A stretch of 64,000 nucleotides of DNA from Paenibacillus yonginensis (GCF_001685395.1 NZ_CP014167.1:4534001-4598000); one strand, 5' to 3'. Shown: positions 8,338 through 15,621, numbered from the stretch's first letter. The notes: generated by a model from the sequence alone, not told the origin. Made by a program: numbers and translations.

Positions 8338-9348
8338 ATGGTATCAATCAAAGATGTAGCGAAGCGGGCGAACGTCTCCATTTCGGCCGTGTCTAAGACG
8401 CTTAACGGCTATGCGGATGTGAGCGAAGCCACTAAACGGAAAGTGATGCAGGCCGCGCAGGAATTAAATTATTTTCCCAATATGCTGGCCAAAAACCTGA
8501 AGCGCAAGGTTACCAAAACGATTGCTCTTATCATCTCCAACTTCGAGCAGACCAACGGCAAGGACGGCGTCATGTTCCAGATCATGAACGGCGTATACGC
8601 GGCAGCGCAGCACTATCACTATGAAGTGGTCATTTATACGCGGAGCCTGTCGGAGCAGCAGGACAAGTCCTATTGGCAGTTTTGCAAGGAGAACAAAATC
8701 GCAGGCGTCGTGATGTCGGGTCTTCGGACGACGGACCCTTATTTCGATGAGCTGGTCAACAGCGAATTTCCATGTGTGGTGGTGGATGCCGAGATTGCAG
8801 GTCCTCATGCGGGATCGGTCATTACCGACAATGTGGGGGCGGCCAGACAGGCGGTGGAGTATCTGATCGGCAAAGGGCACCAGGAGATCGGCATGATTAA
8901 CGGGCACAGCTTCGCCGCGGTCAGCGTGCAGCGCCTGCAAGGCTACCGGGAAGCGATCGAAGCAGCCGGTTTGCGTTTTAATCCGAACCGGGTGATCGAA
9001 GCGAACTTCAGCGAAGAGGACGCATATGGTGCGGCCGAGTCTTATCTGCGGGAGCACCCGGAGCTCACGGCTGTTTTTATTGCCAGCGACCTGATGGCGA
9101 TCGGATTTATGAGCCGCTGCCGGGAGCTGAACGTCCGTATTCCCGAGGACCTTTCGATTATGGGATTTGACGATATCGTGCTGTCCAGCTATACGACGCC
9201 GAAGCTTTCAACGGTCAGACAGGATTTTTCGAAGATCGGCTATACCGCCTTTGAGCAGGTCGTCAAAATGCTGGAGAACCGCACGGCCGGGTATCATAAA
9301 ATTCTTCCGTTCGAAATTATTGACAGGGAGACTGTAAAAGTGCAATAA
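8338..9348 (+). CDS. LacI/GalR-family transcription regulator
   Basis: Sugar-responsive DNA-binding repressor, 336 residues. The N-terminal helix-turn-helix reads SIKDVAKRANVSISAVSKTL with hinge region NYFPNMLAKNLK. A periplasmic-binding-like effector domain follows, including VIGKGHQEIGMING-like and VFIASDLMAIGFM segments and MGFDDIVLSSYTTP near the end. The open frame extends upstream to 8140, but a promoter at 8255-8282 and the family N-terminus favour the ATG at 8338; an ATG at 8311 is a second choice. It is followed by remnants of a maltose/trehalose-type phosphorylase operon (GH65, beta-phosphoglucomutase, GH13), presumably its former targets. LacI-type palindromes lie at 9356, 9400 and 9427. 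Confidence 0.92.
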   Translation: MVSIKDVAKRANVSISAVSKTLNGYADVSEATKRKVMQAAQELNYFPNMLAKNLKRKVTKTIALIISNFEQTNGKDGVMFQIMNGVYAAAQHYHYEVVIYTRSLSEQQDKSYWQFCKENKIAGVVMSGLRTTDPYFDELVNSEFPCVVVDAEIAGPHAGSVITDNVGAARQAVEYLIGKGHQEIGMINGHSFAAVSVQRLQGYREAIEAAGLRFNPNRVIEANFSEEDAYGAAESYLREHPELTAVFIASDLMAIGFMSRCRELNVRIPEDLSIMGFDDIVLSSYTTPKLSTVRQDFSKIGYTAFEQVVKMLENRTAGYHKILPFEIIDRETVKVQ

Positions 9349-9352
9349 TAAC

Positions 9353-9422
9353 CCCGAAAACGTTTTCGATTGTAACGCCTTTATTTTTTTACTGGAATCG
9401 AAATCGTTTTCGGGTCTTTTTT
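9353..9422 (+). terminator. Terminator made of two operator-like arms
   Basis: CCCGAAAACGTTTTCGATT pairs with AATCGAAATCGTTTTCGGG (one mismatch), followed by TCTTTTTTT. It ends the LacI transcript. Each arm contains its own LacI-type palindrome, so the segment may serve both as terminator and as a double operator. Confidence 0.75.
9356..9367. promoter_or_regulatory. LacI-type palindrome in terminator left arm
   Basis: GAAAACGTTTTC, a perfect 12-bp palindrome with the central CG typical of LacI/CcpA-family operators. A near copy, GAAATCGTTTTC, sits in the right arm at 9400-9411. Confidence 0.55.
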
Positions 9423-9426
9423 AATC

Positions 9427-9440
9427 CGTTTTGAAAACGA
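9427..9440. promoter_or_regulatory. Operator/cre-like palindrome before GH65 remnant
   Basis: CGTTTTGAAAACG (9427-9439) is palindromic around one base, and TGAAAACGATTT overlaps it, matching most of the catabolite-responsive element consensus but not its last two bases. It lies 55-67 bases before the GH65 remnant start, the usual place for a sugar-operon operator. Confidence 0.5.
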
Positions 9441-9493
9441 TTTAGGTTACGCTTTCAAAATTAGATAAAGTTTGTCAGGAAAGGGAGTATACC

Positions 9494-9680
9494 ATGCTTA
9501 GCTACAACGAGACCCGGTCAGACGAATTAAAGAATTGGGTGTTCTCCGAGGTGGAGTTCCAGCCACTGGCGCTGGGCAAAGCCGAAGCCGTCATGTCGCT
9601 CGGCAACGGGTACATGGGGCTTCGTTCGGCGGCGGCGGAGCCTTACATCGGGGAAGCCGAACCGTACTGTACATCGGATT
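9494..9680 (+). pseudogene. GH65 disaccharide phosphorylase, N-terminal remnant
   Basis: An AAAGGGAG ribosome site and ATG begin a frame reading NWVFSEVEFQPLALGKAEAV then MSLGNGYMGLRSAAAEPYIGE, the N-terminus of GH65 maltose/kojibiose/trehalose phosphorylases. These enzymes phosphorolyse disaccharides to glucose 1-phosphate and glucose and are about 750-800 residues long. Homology ends after roughly 60 codons and the frame closes at 9784 in unrelated sequence. No catalytic region remains. The right boundary given is where recognisable GH65 sequence stops, approximate. Confidence 0.8.
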
Positions 9681-9699
9681 TGTCCAGGTCGCCTTTGAT

Positions 9700-9868
9700 C
9701 CAGCGTCCTGTAACCATCACGGCCAGCTTGTCGGTCATAAATATGGAGGAGTCGCCGCCCATCGTCTCCTGTTGGACCGCCTGACCCCGGCCGACGCCTA
9801 TCCCGGCATCCGGGAGCTGCTGCTTGCGCTGCGCGAGGCCAGGCTTCCGGCCGTGATTGCTTCCGCGA
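9700..9868 (+). pseudogene. Beta-phosphoglucomutase (pgmB) internal remnant
   Basis: In the frame of position 9535 the sequence reads RLLLDRLTPADAYPGIRELL followed by LALREARLPAVIASA, matching the segment around the phosphate-binding Ser/Ala-Ser region of HAD-family beta-phosphoglucomutases. There is no start and no catalytic DxD motif. The downstream end joins a different gene fragment near 9855-9868. pgmB normally follows GH65 phosphorylase genes, converting beta-glucose 1-phosphate to glucose 6-phosphate, so the order of the ancestral operon is preserved. Boundaries are approximate. Confidence 0.65.
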
Positions 9869-10100
9869 AGCCGTCTATGCCGCCGCGTAGTGGCCGGATG
9901 TGCAAACGCTGCGGATGGTCTGGCGCTGGATCGAAACGCCTTATGTTGATACGGTCACGTGCCGGTTTGAAGGGGACAACGTATTTATCGACAAAATCAG
10001 AAACGTATCGTTCGGGGCCAAAACCTTTCCGAGGTTTGCCGGACGGCTGGTAACGGAATTGGGGACTCAGGGGACAGGTGCACAGGAGGATTGCCGATGA
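9855..10100 (+). pseudogene. C-terminal fragment of an unidentified protein, internal stop
   Basis: The frame reads DCFREAVYAAA, a TAG stop at 9888, then WPDVQTLRMVWRWIETPYVD and TVTCRFEGDNVFIDKIRNVS ending at a TGA at 10098. The RFEGD...RNVSFG pattern resembles the C-terminal barrel of some class-C beta-lactamase-like hydrolases, but I am not sure. Its stop overlaps the ATG of the next fragment (ATGA), as in a tight operon. The internal stop and missing N-terminus make it non-functional. Confidence 0.45.
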
Positions 10101-10138
10101 GCCAAAAGCGGAAATGGTGGAAAGAAGCGGTCGTTTAA
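10097..10138 (+). pseudogene. GH13 alpha-glucosidase N-terminal stub
   Basis: AGGAGG at 10084-10089 precedes ATG and 13 codons, MSQKRKWWKEAVV, then TAA. KWWKEAVV is the hallmark beginning of oligo-1,6-glucosidase/alpha-glucosidase proteins (usually continuing YQIYPRSF). The rest of the gene is gone; the bases up to 10230 hold nothing I recognise. It supports a lost maltose/isomaltose-type operon here. Confidence 0.6.
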
Positions 10139-10247
10139 CAGGTGTATTGTCCCGGGCGGTCTTTCTTCCATCATTTTCCGGAAACATGAACCCTTTCTTC
10201 CTTTCTTAACGTACTAGGAATAGATCAAAATTTAGGGGGGGTTCTTA

Positions 10248-12329
10248 TTGAAGAAAAAACGAAACGTGTATCTCGCCATCATTCTCGCTTTTACCTTCTT
10301 GATGCCAACCGGTGTCATGGCAGCCGAGGCGCCGCCAGCGAACACCGCACCGCAGGGACTGAAGGAAATCGCTGCCGCAAAGGCCGCGCTGCTCACCGGT
10401 ACCTACGGAGCAACCAGCGTCCAGTACGCCATGGTGGACAACGGCAAGATCATCGCTTCCGGTGAGGCGGGGAAGAACGATGCCGCCGGGAACATCCCGC
10501 TGACCTCCGAAACGATGTACGGCATCGGCTCGACCAGTAAGATGTTTACAACTGCCGCTGTCATGAAACTGGTTGATCAAGGCAAAATCAACCTCGATTC
10601 GCCTTTGGTGAATTATATAGCGGAGTTTAAGATGAAGGACGAACGATATAAGCAAATCACGCCGCGCATGCTGCTTAATCATTCCTCTGGACTCGAGGGA
10701 TCCAGCCTCGCTAATGCCTTTTTATTTAAGGATAACGATACTTACGCACATGATACGCTGCTGGACCAACTGGCCCAACAATCCCTGAAAGCGGACCCGG
10801 GGGCGTATTCGGTTTACAGCAACGACGGATTTACACTGGCGGAAATTTTGGTTGAGCGCGTCAGCGGCATGGATTTTACCGCCTATATCCATCAGGAATT
10901 CACCGGGCCGCTAGGCTTGAAACACACGCTGACCTCGCAGGACAATCTGGATGTCAGCAAAATGGCCGCGCTTTACGCGCCGGGAGTCCCGGAGCAACTG
11001 CCAAATGAGACCGTGAATGTTATTGGAACGGGCGGCATCTACTCGACCGCCGAGGACTTGGTGAAATTCGCCGGATTGTTTACGGGCGAAGCCAAAGACA
11101 TTCTATCCCCACAAGCGGTGAACGCAATGGCGCAGCCGGAATATAAAAGGGGCCTATGGCCGCAGGACGCCGACAACAGCGTTGATTACGGGCTTGGCTG
11201 GGATAGCGTGAAGCTGTTTCCTTTCAGCGAGTACGGCATCAAGGCGTTGGCCAAAGGCGGGGACACAATGATGTACCATGCTGAGCTCGTTGTTTTGCCG
11301 GAACAGAACCTGGCCGCAGCCGTCCTCTCCTCCGGCGGTTCCAGCTCACTGAATGAGCTTCTCGCGAACGAGCTGTTGCTCCAAGTGCTACAGGACAAAG
11401 GCACGATTAAGGAACGGAAACCGGCCAAGAGCTTCGGCACACCGGAAAAAGCCGACATGCCGGAAGAACTGACAAAATACAGCGGATTCTATGGGGCGAC
11501 GAATCAATTGATCCGCATCGACGTGGCTAATGGTGAAATCAACGTGACTTCCCCGTTCGCGCCCGGTCAATCCTTAGGACTTCCAAAGCTGATCTATACG
11601 AAGGACGGAACATTCGTCAGCGAAGACGGCACCTTGAAGGTCGCTTTCGTGAAGGAGAAGAACGGCCGCACCTATCTCTGGGAAAGACAATATGCCTCCG
11701 TTCCCGAGTTGGGACAACTGGCGGTAAATCTGTATTCTGCGGAGAAGCTGGAGGCGAACGCGATTACTCCAGACGTTGAAGCAGCCTGGAAGCAGCGCGA
11801 CGGGAAATCCTATTTCCTGGTATCGGAGAAATACAGCTCATTGGCTTACTTTATGACGCTGCCCATTTACCAAATCACTCGCACCGACAGCTTGCCCGGC
11901 TACGTGATGGACAAACAAATTACGGGTCCCGATTCGTTGATGGGCAAACATGCGGTTCCCGTTACGGGCAGCCGCGATTCAGCGGAATTCCGTTTCTTTA
12001 CCCAAGCCGGAAGCGAATATTTGGAGACCGCCGGGTCCCTATACTTGAACGGCGATCAAATCAAAGAGCTGTATCCCGGCAAGAAGTCCTCGGTGACCTT
12101 GCGTCCGACGGAGCAGGCACGCTGGTTCAGCGTTCCGGCCCAAGCGGCCGGAAAAACCATGACCGTCGAGTTGCCGGCCCAAGCGGCCTTTGCGGTCTAC
12201 GATGCTGCCGGGACTTGCGTGAATTTCTCGGTGGTCAGCGGGAACAACCGAGTGGAGCTGCCAGAGAACGGAAAAATCGTGTTTATCGGCGATCCGGGTA
12301 AGACTTTCCGGATTTTCCTGAATTCATAA
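10248..12329 (+). CDS. Secreted serine hydrolase, beta-lactamase class C fold
   Basis: Probable exported serine hydrolase (penicillin-binding-protein-like esterase, peptidase or lactamase relative), 693 residues. TTG start preceded by AGGGGGGG. A signal peptide occupies about residues 1-25, with cleavage near VMA-AEA. Catalytic motifs: SxxK as STSK at 95-98, YSN at 190-192, and KGG at 336-338 in place of KTG. The hydrolase domain ends near residue 370. A C-terminal extension of about 300 residues carries beta-rich repeats with WERQYASVPELGQ and RWFSVPAQAAGKTM, of unknown role, perhaps lipocalin-like or cell-envelope binding. A strong terminator follows. Physiological substrate cannot be read from sequence. 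Confidence 0.85.
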   Translation: MKKKRNVYLAIILAFTFLMPTGVMAAEAPPANTAPQGLKEIAAAKAALLTGTYGATSVQYAMVDNGKIIASGEAGKNDAAGNIPLTSETMYGIGSTSKMFTTAAVMKLVDQGKINLDSPLVNYIAEFKMKDERYKQITPRMLLNHSSGLEGSSLANAFLFKDNDTYAHDTLLDQLAQQSLKADPGAYSVYSNDGFTLAEILVERVSGMDFTAYIHQEFTGPLGLKHTLTSQDNLDVSKMAALYAPGVPEQLPNETVNVIGTGGIYSTAEDLVKFAGLFTGEAKDILSPQAVNAMAQPEYKRGLWPQDADNSVDYGLGWDSVKLFPFSEYGIKALAKGGDTMMYHAELVVLPEQNLAAAVLSSGGSSSLNELLANELLLQVLQDKGTIKERKPAKSFGTPEKADMPEELTKYSGFYGATNQLIRIDVANGEINVTSPFAPGQSLGLPKLIYTKDGTFVSEDGTLKVAFVKEKNGRTYLWERQYASVPELGQLAVNLYSAEKLEANAITPDVEAAWKQRDGKSYFLVSEKYSSLAYFMTLPIYQITRTDSLPGYVMDKQITGPDSLMGKHAVPVTGSRDSAEFRFFTQAGSEYLETAGSLYLNGDQIKELYPGKKSSVTLRPTEQARWFSVPAQAAGKTMTVELPAQAAFAVYDAAGTCVNFSVVSGNNRVELPENGKIVFIGDPGKTFRIFLNS

Positions 12330-12362
12330 ATAGTGCTCATATTTTATTTTAGCTCAAAAAAT

Positions 12363-12406
12363 AGGGGAACCTCGCCACAAATCTGCGAGCGTTCCCCCTG
12401 TTTTTT
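12363..12406 (+). terminator. Terminator of the serine hydrolase gene
   Basis: GGGGAAC...TCGC, loop, GCGA...GTTCCCC followed by CTGTTTTTT. Confidence 0.85.
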
Positions 12407-12532
12407 ACATGTCAAAAAGAAATTATGTAATGGAGGACAAGTAGGCGAGTAATGTTCCTCCGTTTCCATTGCCAAAAACAGAATGAAAGCTGTTCTCGAG
12501 CTTTGCAGCCAACGGCAAACAACCGCCAGCCG

Positions 12533-12578
12533 ACAAAAAAGCTGTCCGGCCGCTTAACGGTGGGAACAGCTTTTTTGT
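12533..12578 (-). terminator. Terminator of the siderophore-binding gene
   Basis: ACAAAAAAGCTGT and ACAGCTTTTTTGT pair perfectly around a 20-base loop. The symmetrical A/T flanks allow termination in both directions; on the minus strand it lies 27 bases past the stop. Confidence 0.8.
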
Positions 12579-12604
12579 ATAATCGGCTCTATCAATCGAA
12601 ATCC

Positions 12605-13630
12605 TTATTTCACGAGATTGCTGAGCACATCATCCATGATCTGACCGCCGGCGACGGCGCCTTTGTACATCCAGCCTCCGGAAGCGCTGATTTCATGCAC
12701 ATTGCCGTTCTTGACGGCTTTCAGGCCCTGCCAGATCGGGCTTTTGATCGTCTCGGAATCGGGGCCGTCGCTGTTCATCACAAAGATATGATCGGCATCC
12801 AGCTTGGACAGCTGCTCTACAGGCACCGGGTTCCAGTCCGCCTGGGCTGCCTTGGAAATATCCGTTACAAGGCTTGGCTCAGAGAAGCCAAGATCGTGAT
12901 AAAGCACATTGCCGCTGGCTACGCTGTCTTTAACCGTATAAACGGCCTTCTGTGTAATCCACAGCACGGCTGCGGACTGTCCGCTTAGGCCGGCAGCTTC
13001 CAATGTGGATTTCGTGTCTGCGGCTTTCTGGTCGTAATCGGCAAGCACCTTTTCAGCTTCAGCTGACTTGCCCAGCAGATCGCCGATTGTAGTGAGCGAT
13101 TTGCGCCAGTCGTTGCGCACGGCATCGCCCAATACATAAGTTGGGGCGATTGCGGAATACTGCTCGTACAGGCCTTTCTCAACCGCTGATTCAGAGTCGA
13201 TAATGATCAGATCCGGATTGAAGCTTGCCACTTGCTCAGGCGGCAGATCGTAAGCGATGGTCGGCACGCCGGACAGAGAGGACTGGAGATAGTCCTGAAT
13301 GCTTTTTCCGTCAGCAACGGACCATTGAGCAACCGGCTTCACACCAAGTGCAACCAGGTGGTCCTCCAGATAGGAAGCCAGCACCCTTTGCGGGTTAGCA
13401 GGAATTTTGACATCATGGCCCATTGCATCTTTAATCGTCCGTTCTGCTGCTTCGCTAGGCGCTGTGGAATCGCTTGGCTCCGTAGAAGCGGCAGCATTGC
13501 TTGTATTGCTGCTGCTTGCGCTGTTGTTCGCAGCGCTGCTGCCGCAGGCCGACAGCACGAGTGTCAGGATCAACAGGCTGAGCAGGACAAAACCGGTTCT
13601 GCCGGTCTTTTTCTTAAACACATTCAACAT
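12605..13630 (-). CDS. Iron-siderophore ABC transporter binding lipoprotein
   Basis: Cell-surface lipoprotein that captures ferric siderophore for an ABC importer, 341 residues. Lipobox LVLSACG with lipid-bearing Cys29, then a long Ser/Asn/Ala-rich tether to about residue 60. The Fe-hydroxamate/citrate binding fold follows: AMGHDVKIPANPQRVLASY at the start, FNPDLIIID, and PVPVEQLSKLDADHIFVM. Shine-Dalgarno GGGGGA precedes the ATG. A sigma-A promoter overlapped by a perfect 7-1-7 Fur box lies 48 bases upstream, so expression should rise under iron limitation. No permease or ATPase gene is adjacent, so it must work with a transporter encoded elsewhere. Confidence 0.93.
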   Translation of the reverse strand: MLNVFKKKTGRTGFVLLSLLILTLVLSACGSSAANNSASSSNTSNAAASTEPSDSTAPSEAAERTIKDAMGHDVKIPANPQRVLASYLEDHLVALGVKPVAQWSVADGKSIQDYLQSSLSGVPTIAYDLPPEQVASFNPDLIIIDSESAVEKGLYEQYSAIAPTYVLGDAVRNDWRKSLTTIGDLLGKSAEAEKVLADYDQKAADTKSTLEAAGLSGQSAAVLWITQKAVYTVKDSVASGNVLYHDLGFSEPSLVTDISKAAQADWNPVPVEQLSKLDADHIFVMNSDGPDSETIKSPIWQGLKAVKNGNVHEISASGGWMYKGAVAGGQIMDDVLSNLVK

Positions 13631-13677
13631 TCTCTAATCCCCCATAGTTTAGCAATATAGTTGTCTCATTGACTTAA

Positions 13678-13706
13678 ATGATAATGATTATCACTATCGT
13701 TGTCAA
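13678..13706 (-). promoter_or_regulatory. Sigma-A promoter of the siderophore-binding gene
   Basis: On the minus strand TTGACA (13701-13706), exactly 17 bases, then TATCAT (13678-13683). The -10 hexamer is inside the Fur box. Confidence 0.8.
13679..13693. promoter_or_regulatory. Fur box, perfect 7-1-7
   Basis: TGATAATGATTATCA matches the Bacillus Fur consensus TGATAAT-N-ATTATCA at every position. It covers the -10 region of the promoter above, as expected for an iron-dependent repressor. Confidence 0.92.
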
Positions 13707-13754
13707 TTCAATTTTGAGAGGGACCGTGACCAAGCTGATGTGACCAAACCCAAC

Positions 13755-13910
13755 TTATTTAAGCAATCCGGCTTCCCTTGCCTGCTCTTCAGTCAGAATA
13801 AATTCTTCAGTCGGCCAGGTATCATCTTCGTTGCCGATTCCGAACCACTGCATCACTTGCGGCCAAATGCCTTTATCCATCGCTTCGCTTTGCGTAATGA
13901 TCACTTTCAC
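13755..13910 (-). CDS. Small acidic protein, 51 residues, unknown
   Basis: The GTG-started frame encodes VKVIITQSEAMDKGIWPQVM then QWFGIGNEDDTWPTEEFILT and a final EEQAREAGLLK. GGGGAG lies six bases before the start, a strong ribosome site. The pattern of a short beta strand, two amphipathic helices, and an acidic W-x-x-x-E-F-x-L-T-E-E-Q-A tail looks like a folded, conserved small protein. I recall similar short proteins in Firmicutes and phages but cannot name a family. It is upstream of, and on the same strand as, the Fur-controlled gene; no promoter was identified. Confidence 0.6.
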   Translation of the reverse strand: MKVIITQSEAMDKGIWPQVMQWFGIGNEDDTWPTEEFILTEEQAREAGLLK

Positions 13911-14077
13911 TAGGATCTCCCCTTAACTGTTATTATTCCATTCAATGGCCTTTCTTTAAACCGGTTCTATTTCATGTTTACCCTTAATGGCGACATTGTA
14001 TGCTCTGCCGGATCGGCATCAGAAAATAAAAAGCCTCTTTGCGCACATGGCAAAAAAAGCCTGCATTTCTGCTCCCG

Positions 14078-14285
14078 TCAATTCGGAGGGTGGGGCGGAC
14101 GGCAGAACGTAAGGAGCTCGCGAATCAGCTCCTGCTCGGTTCTGTCATTCCATTCGCGAATCATGCGGGGAATCAGAAACAAATCGACAATAATCCAAAC
14201 TGTCCAGGATCCACCAGCTCCCGGTGATGACCAAACCAAACTGAAGGAACAGGAAAAAGAATGAAGGGGGACAAACAGAGCACAT
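14078..14285 (-). pseudogene. TM2-domain membrane protein remnant, frameshifted
   Basis: On the minus strand one frame reads PPSFFFLFLQFGLVITG and, after a one-base shift near 14200, another reads AGGSWTVWIIVDLFLIPRMI followed by REWNDRTEQELIRELLTF. Joined, they give the end of a TM2 domain (GG-x-W-x-x-W-x-x-D-L-F-L-I-P pattern) and a polar tail. The N-terminal half of the domain and a start codon are missing, because the terminator of the nitroreductase gene occupies that place. A sequencing error could explain the shift but not the missing start. The bases from 13911 to 14077 hold nothing else I can support. Confidence 0.5.
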
Positions 14286-14294
14286 GCCGCCTGT

Positions 14295-14331
14295 AAAAAA
14301 GAACTGCCCCTGCCATCGGCAGGAACAGTTC
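14295..14331 (-). terminator. Terminator of the Rrf2-nitroreductase operon
   Basis: On the minus strand GAACTG...CCTGCC, loop GAT, GGCAGG...CAGTTC, followed by TTTTTTAC. Confidence 0.85.
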
Positions 14332-14368
14332 CATAGGTTCGCGTTATTCGTCCTATTAGAACGGTCTA

Positions 14369-15013
14369 TTACTTGAAAGAATTCCAGAAAGCAACTTCGT
14401 CCAGCGTAAGACGGGAGCTTGGATGTCCGGCTTCCGCGGCTTTGCCGACCGCGATCAGAAGCGCAGGCTCATAAGTATTCGGAACCTCGAAAGCTTCCTT
14501 GAACTGCTCGGCGTTATAGCCGCCCATTGGAACGGTATCATATCCCATGGAACGGGCAATCAGCATCAGCTGCATCGAAATCAGCCCGGCATCAAAGGTG
14601 TTGATCCGGCGAAGAACCTCCTGCGGCAAGCTGCCGTACATTTTGACGGAATTTTCAATCATTTTATCGCGGATTTCTTCGCTCATAATGCCGAATTCAG
14701 CTGTGCGATGGTAAATTTCCGAAGCTTTGTCGTAAGATCTCATGTCTACAAGCACGGCAATAACGGCGGAAGCCTCGACCACCTGCTGCTGGTTGTAAGC
14801 GATAGGAAGCAGCTTCTCCTTCAGCTCCTGGTCATCAATAATCAGAAACCGCCAAGGCTGCATATTGGAAGACGAAGGGGCCGTAAGGGCCAGCTGCAGC
14901 ATCTCCTGAAGCTCTTCCCGGGGAATTTTAACGCTCGAATCATAATGACGAACAGAACGTCTTTCTTTCAGAATGGTAGTCAGATTCTGTGTCTCCTGAA
15001 GTTGGTTGCTCAT
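14369..15013 (-). CDS. Nitroreductase family FMN oxidoreductase
   Basis: NAD(P)H-dependent flavoprotein that reduces nitro or quinone compounds, 214 residues. Typical N-terminal segment ERRSVRHYDSSVKIPREELQ binds FMN phosphate; also seen are LTAPSSSNMQPWRFLIIDD and, near the end, VPMGGYNAEQFKEAFEVP. An in-frame ATG 15 bases further upstream exists, but GGAGG lies at ideal distance from the ATG at 15013 and inside the first codons of the longer version, so the shorter start is chosen. Only 4 bases separate it from the Rrf2 gene, so the pair is co-transcribed and probably coupled. Substrate unknown; a role in detoxifying electrophiles is inferred from the regulator type. Confidence 0.9.
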   Translation of the reverse strand: MSNQLQETQNLTTILKERRSVRHYDSSVKIPREELQEMLQLALTAPSSSNMQPWRFLIIDDQELKEKLLPIAYNQQQVVEASAVIAVLVDMRSYDKASEIYHRTAEFGIMSEEIRDKMIENSVKMYGSLPQEVLRRINTFDAGLISMQLMLIARSMGYDTVPMGGYNAEQFKEAFEVPNTYEPALLIAVGKAAEAGHPSSRLTLDEVAFWNSFK

Positions 15014-15017
15014 GGTC

Positions 15018-15479
15018 TCATCCTCCATTAATTTGTTCTCTATTTGTACAGCTTTGAATCAAATCCGCAATGGTGTAGTCTTTCAAGATGTCCAGCATAC
15101 TGCTGTTGATTCTCCCGATAATCTCCGAGAAAGAACCCTTCAGATCGTCTTGGAACTCGCAATGACCTACCGTTTCCAGCATCGCACCCCAATGGAGATC
15201 TTTCCCCTCCAAAGCCAGATAAACCTCATCCAGAGTGATCTGCTCCGGAGACCGCTTCAGAAGATAACCGCCAACCCGGCCTTCGCGGGTCTCTAAAATA
15301 CCGCCTAACGCCAGTTGGGATAAAATTCTGCGGATCAGCGTCGCTTCAGAACCAATCGATTTGGCAATGGCATGGCTGGGATAAGGTTCTTCACCAAGCC
15401 GGGATAATACAACAAGCGCCTGGAGGGCTAAACCAAACCATTTGAAATTGGGTGACTTGCATTGTTCAGCCTCAAACAT
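15018..15479 (-). CDS. Rrf2-family transcription regulator
   Basis: Winged-helix repressor or redox sensor, 153 residues. The HTH region reads PSHAIAKSIGSEATLIRRIL, followed by the wing motif REGRVGGYLLKRSPEQITLD, hallmarks of Rrf2. Cysteines occur near residues 7, 109 and 146; their spacing does not match the three-cysteine Fe-S cluster of IscR, so thiol or small-molecule sensing is more likely. The ATG at 15479 has GAGAGGAGACC seven bases before it; the open frame continues upstream without family similarity. Its promoter contains an inverted repeat, consistent with autoregulation of the regulator-nitroreductase operon. Confidence 0.88.
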   Translation of the reverse strand: MFEAEQCKSPNFKWFGLALQALVVLSRLGEEPYPSHAIAKSIGSEATLIRRILSQLALGGILETREGRVGGYLLKRSPEQITLDEVYLALEGKDLHWGAMLETVGHCEFQDDLKGSFSEIIGRINSSMLDILKDYTIADLIQSCTNREQINGG

Positions 15480-15514
15480 CGTTGGTCTCCTCTCCCGTGC
15501 TTCTGTACGAAGTA

Positions 15515-15543
15515 AGTATATCTGCAATCTGTGAGATATGCAA
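15515..15543 (-). promoter_or_regulatory. Promoter with inverted-repeat operator, Rrf2 operon
   Basis: On the minus strand TTGCAT (15538-15543), 17 bases, TATACT (15515-15520). ATATCT at 15518-15523 and AGATAT at 15534-15539 form an inverted repeat with a 10-base spacer spanning the promoter core, a likely binding site for the Rrf2 product. Confidence 0.65.
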
Positions 15544-15621
15544 GCACAGTTTATAGGGAAATTAAAGTACGTCTCCAGTGGGCATTTTCGCTGTATCTTG
15601 TTCTGGTTTTGTTCCTTCAGC

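Noticed and set aside
12452..12988. 178-codon plus-strand frame crossing a terminator
   Set aside because: Mostly antisense to the siderophore-binding gene and begins in a hairpin region.
13974..14264. 96-codon plus-strand frame
   Set aside because: Opposite the TM2 remnant and across a terminator; low-complexity product without ribosome site.
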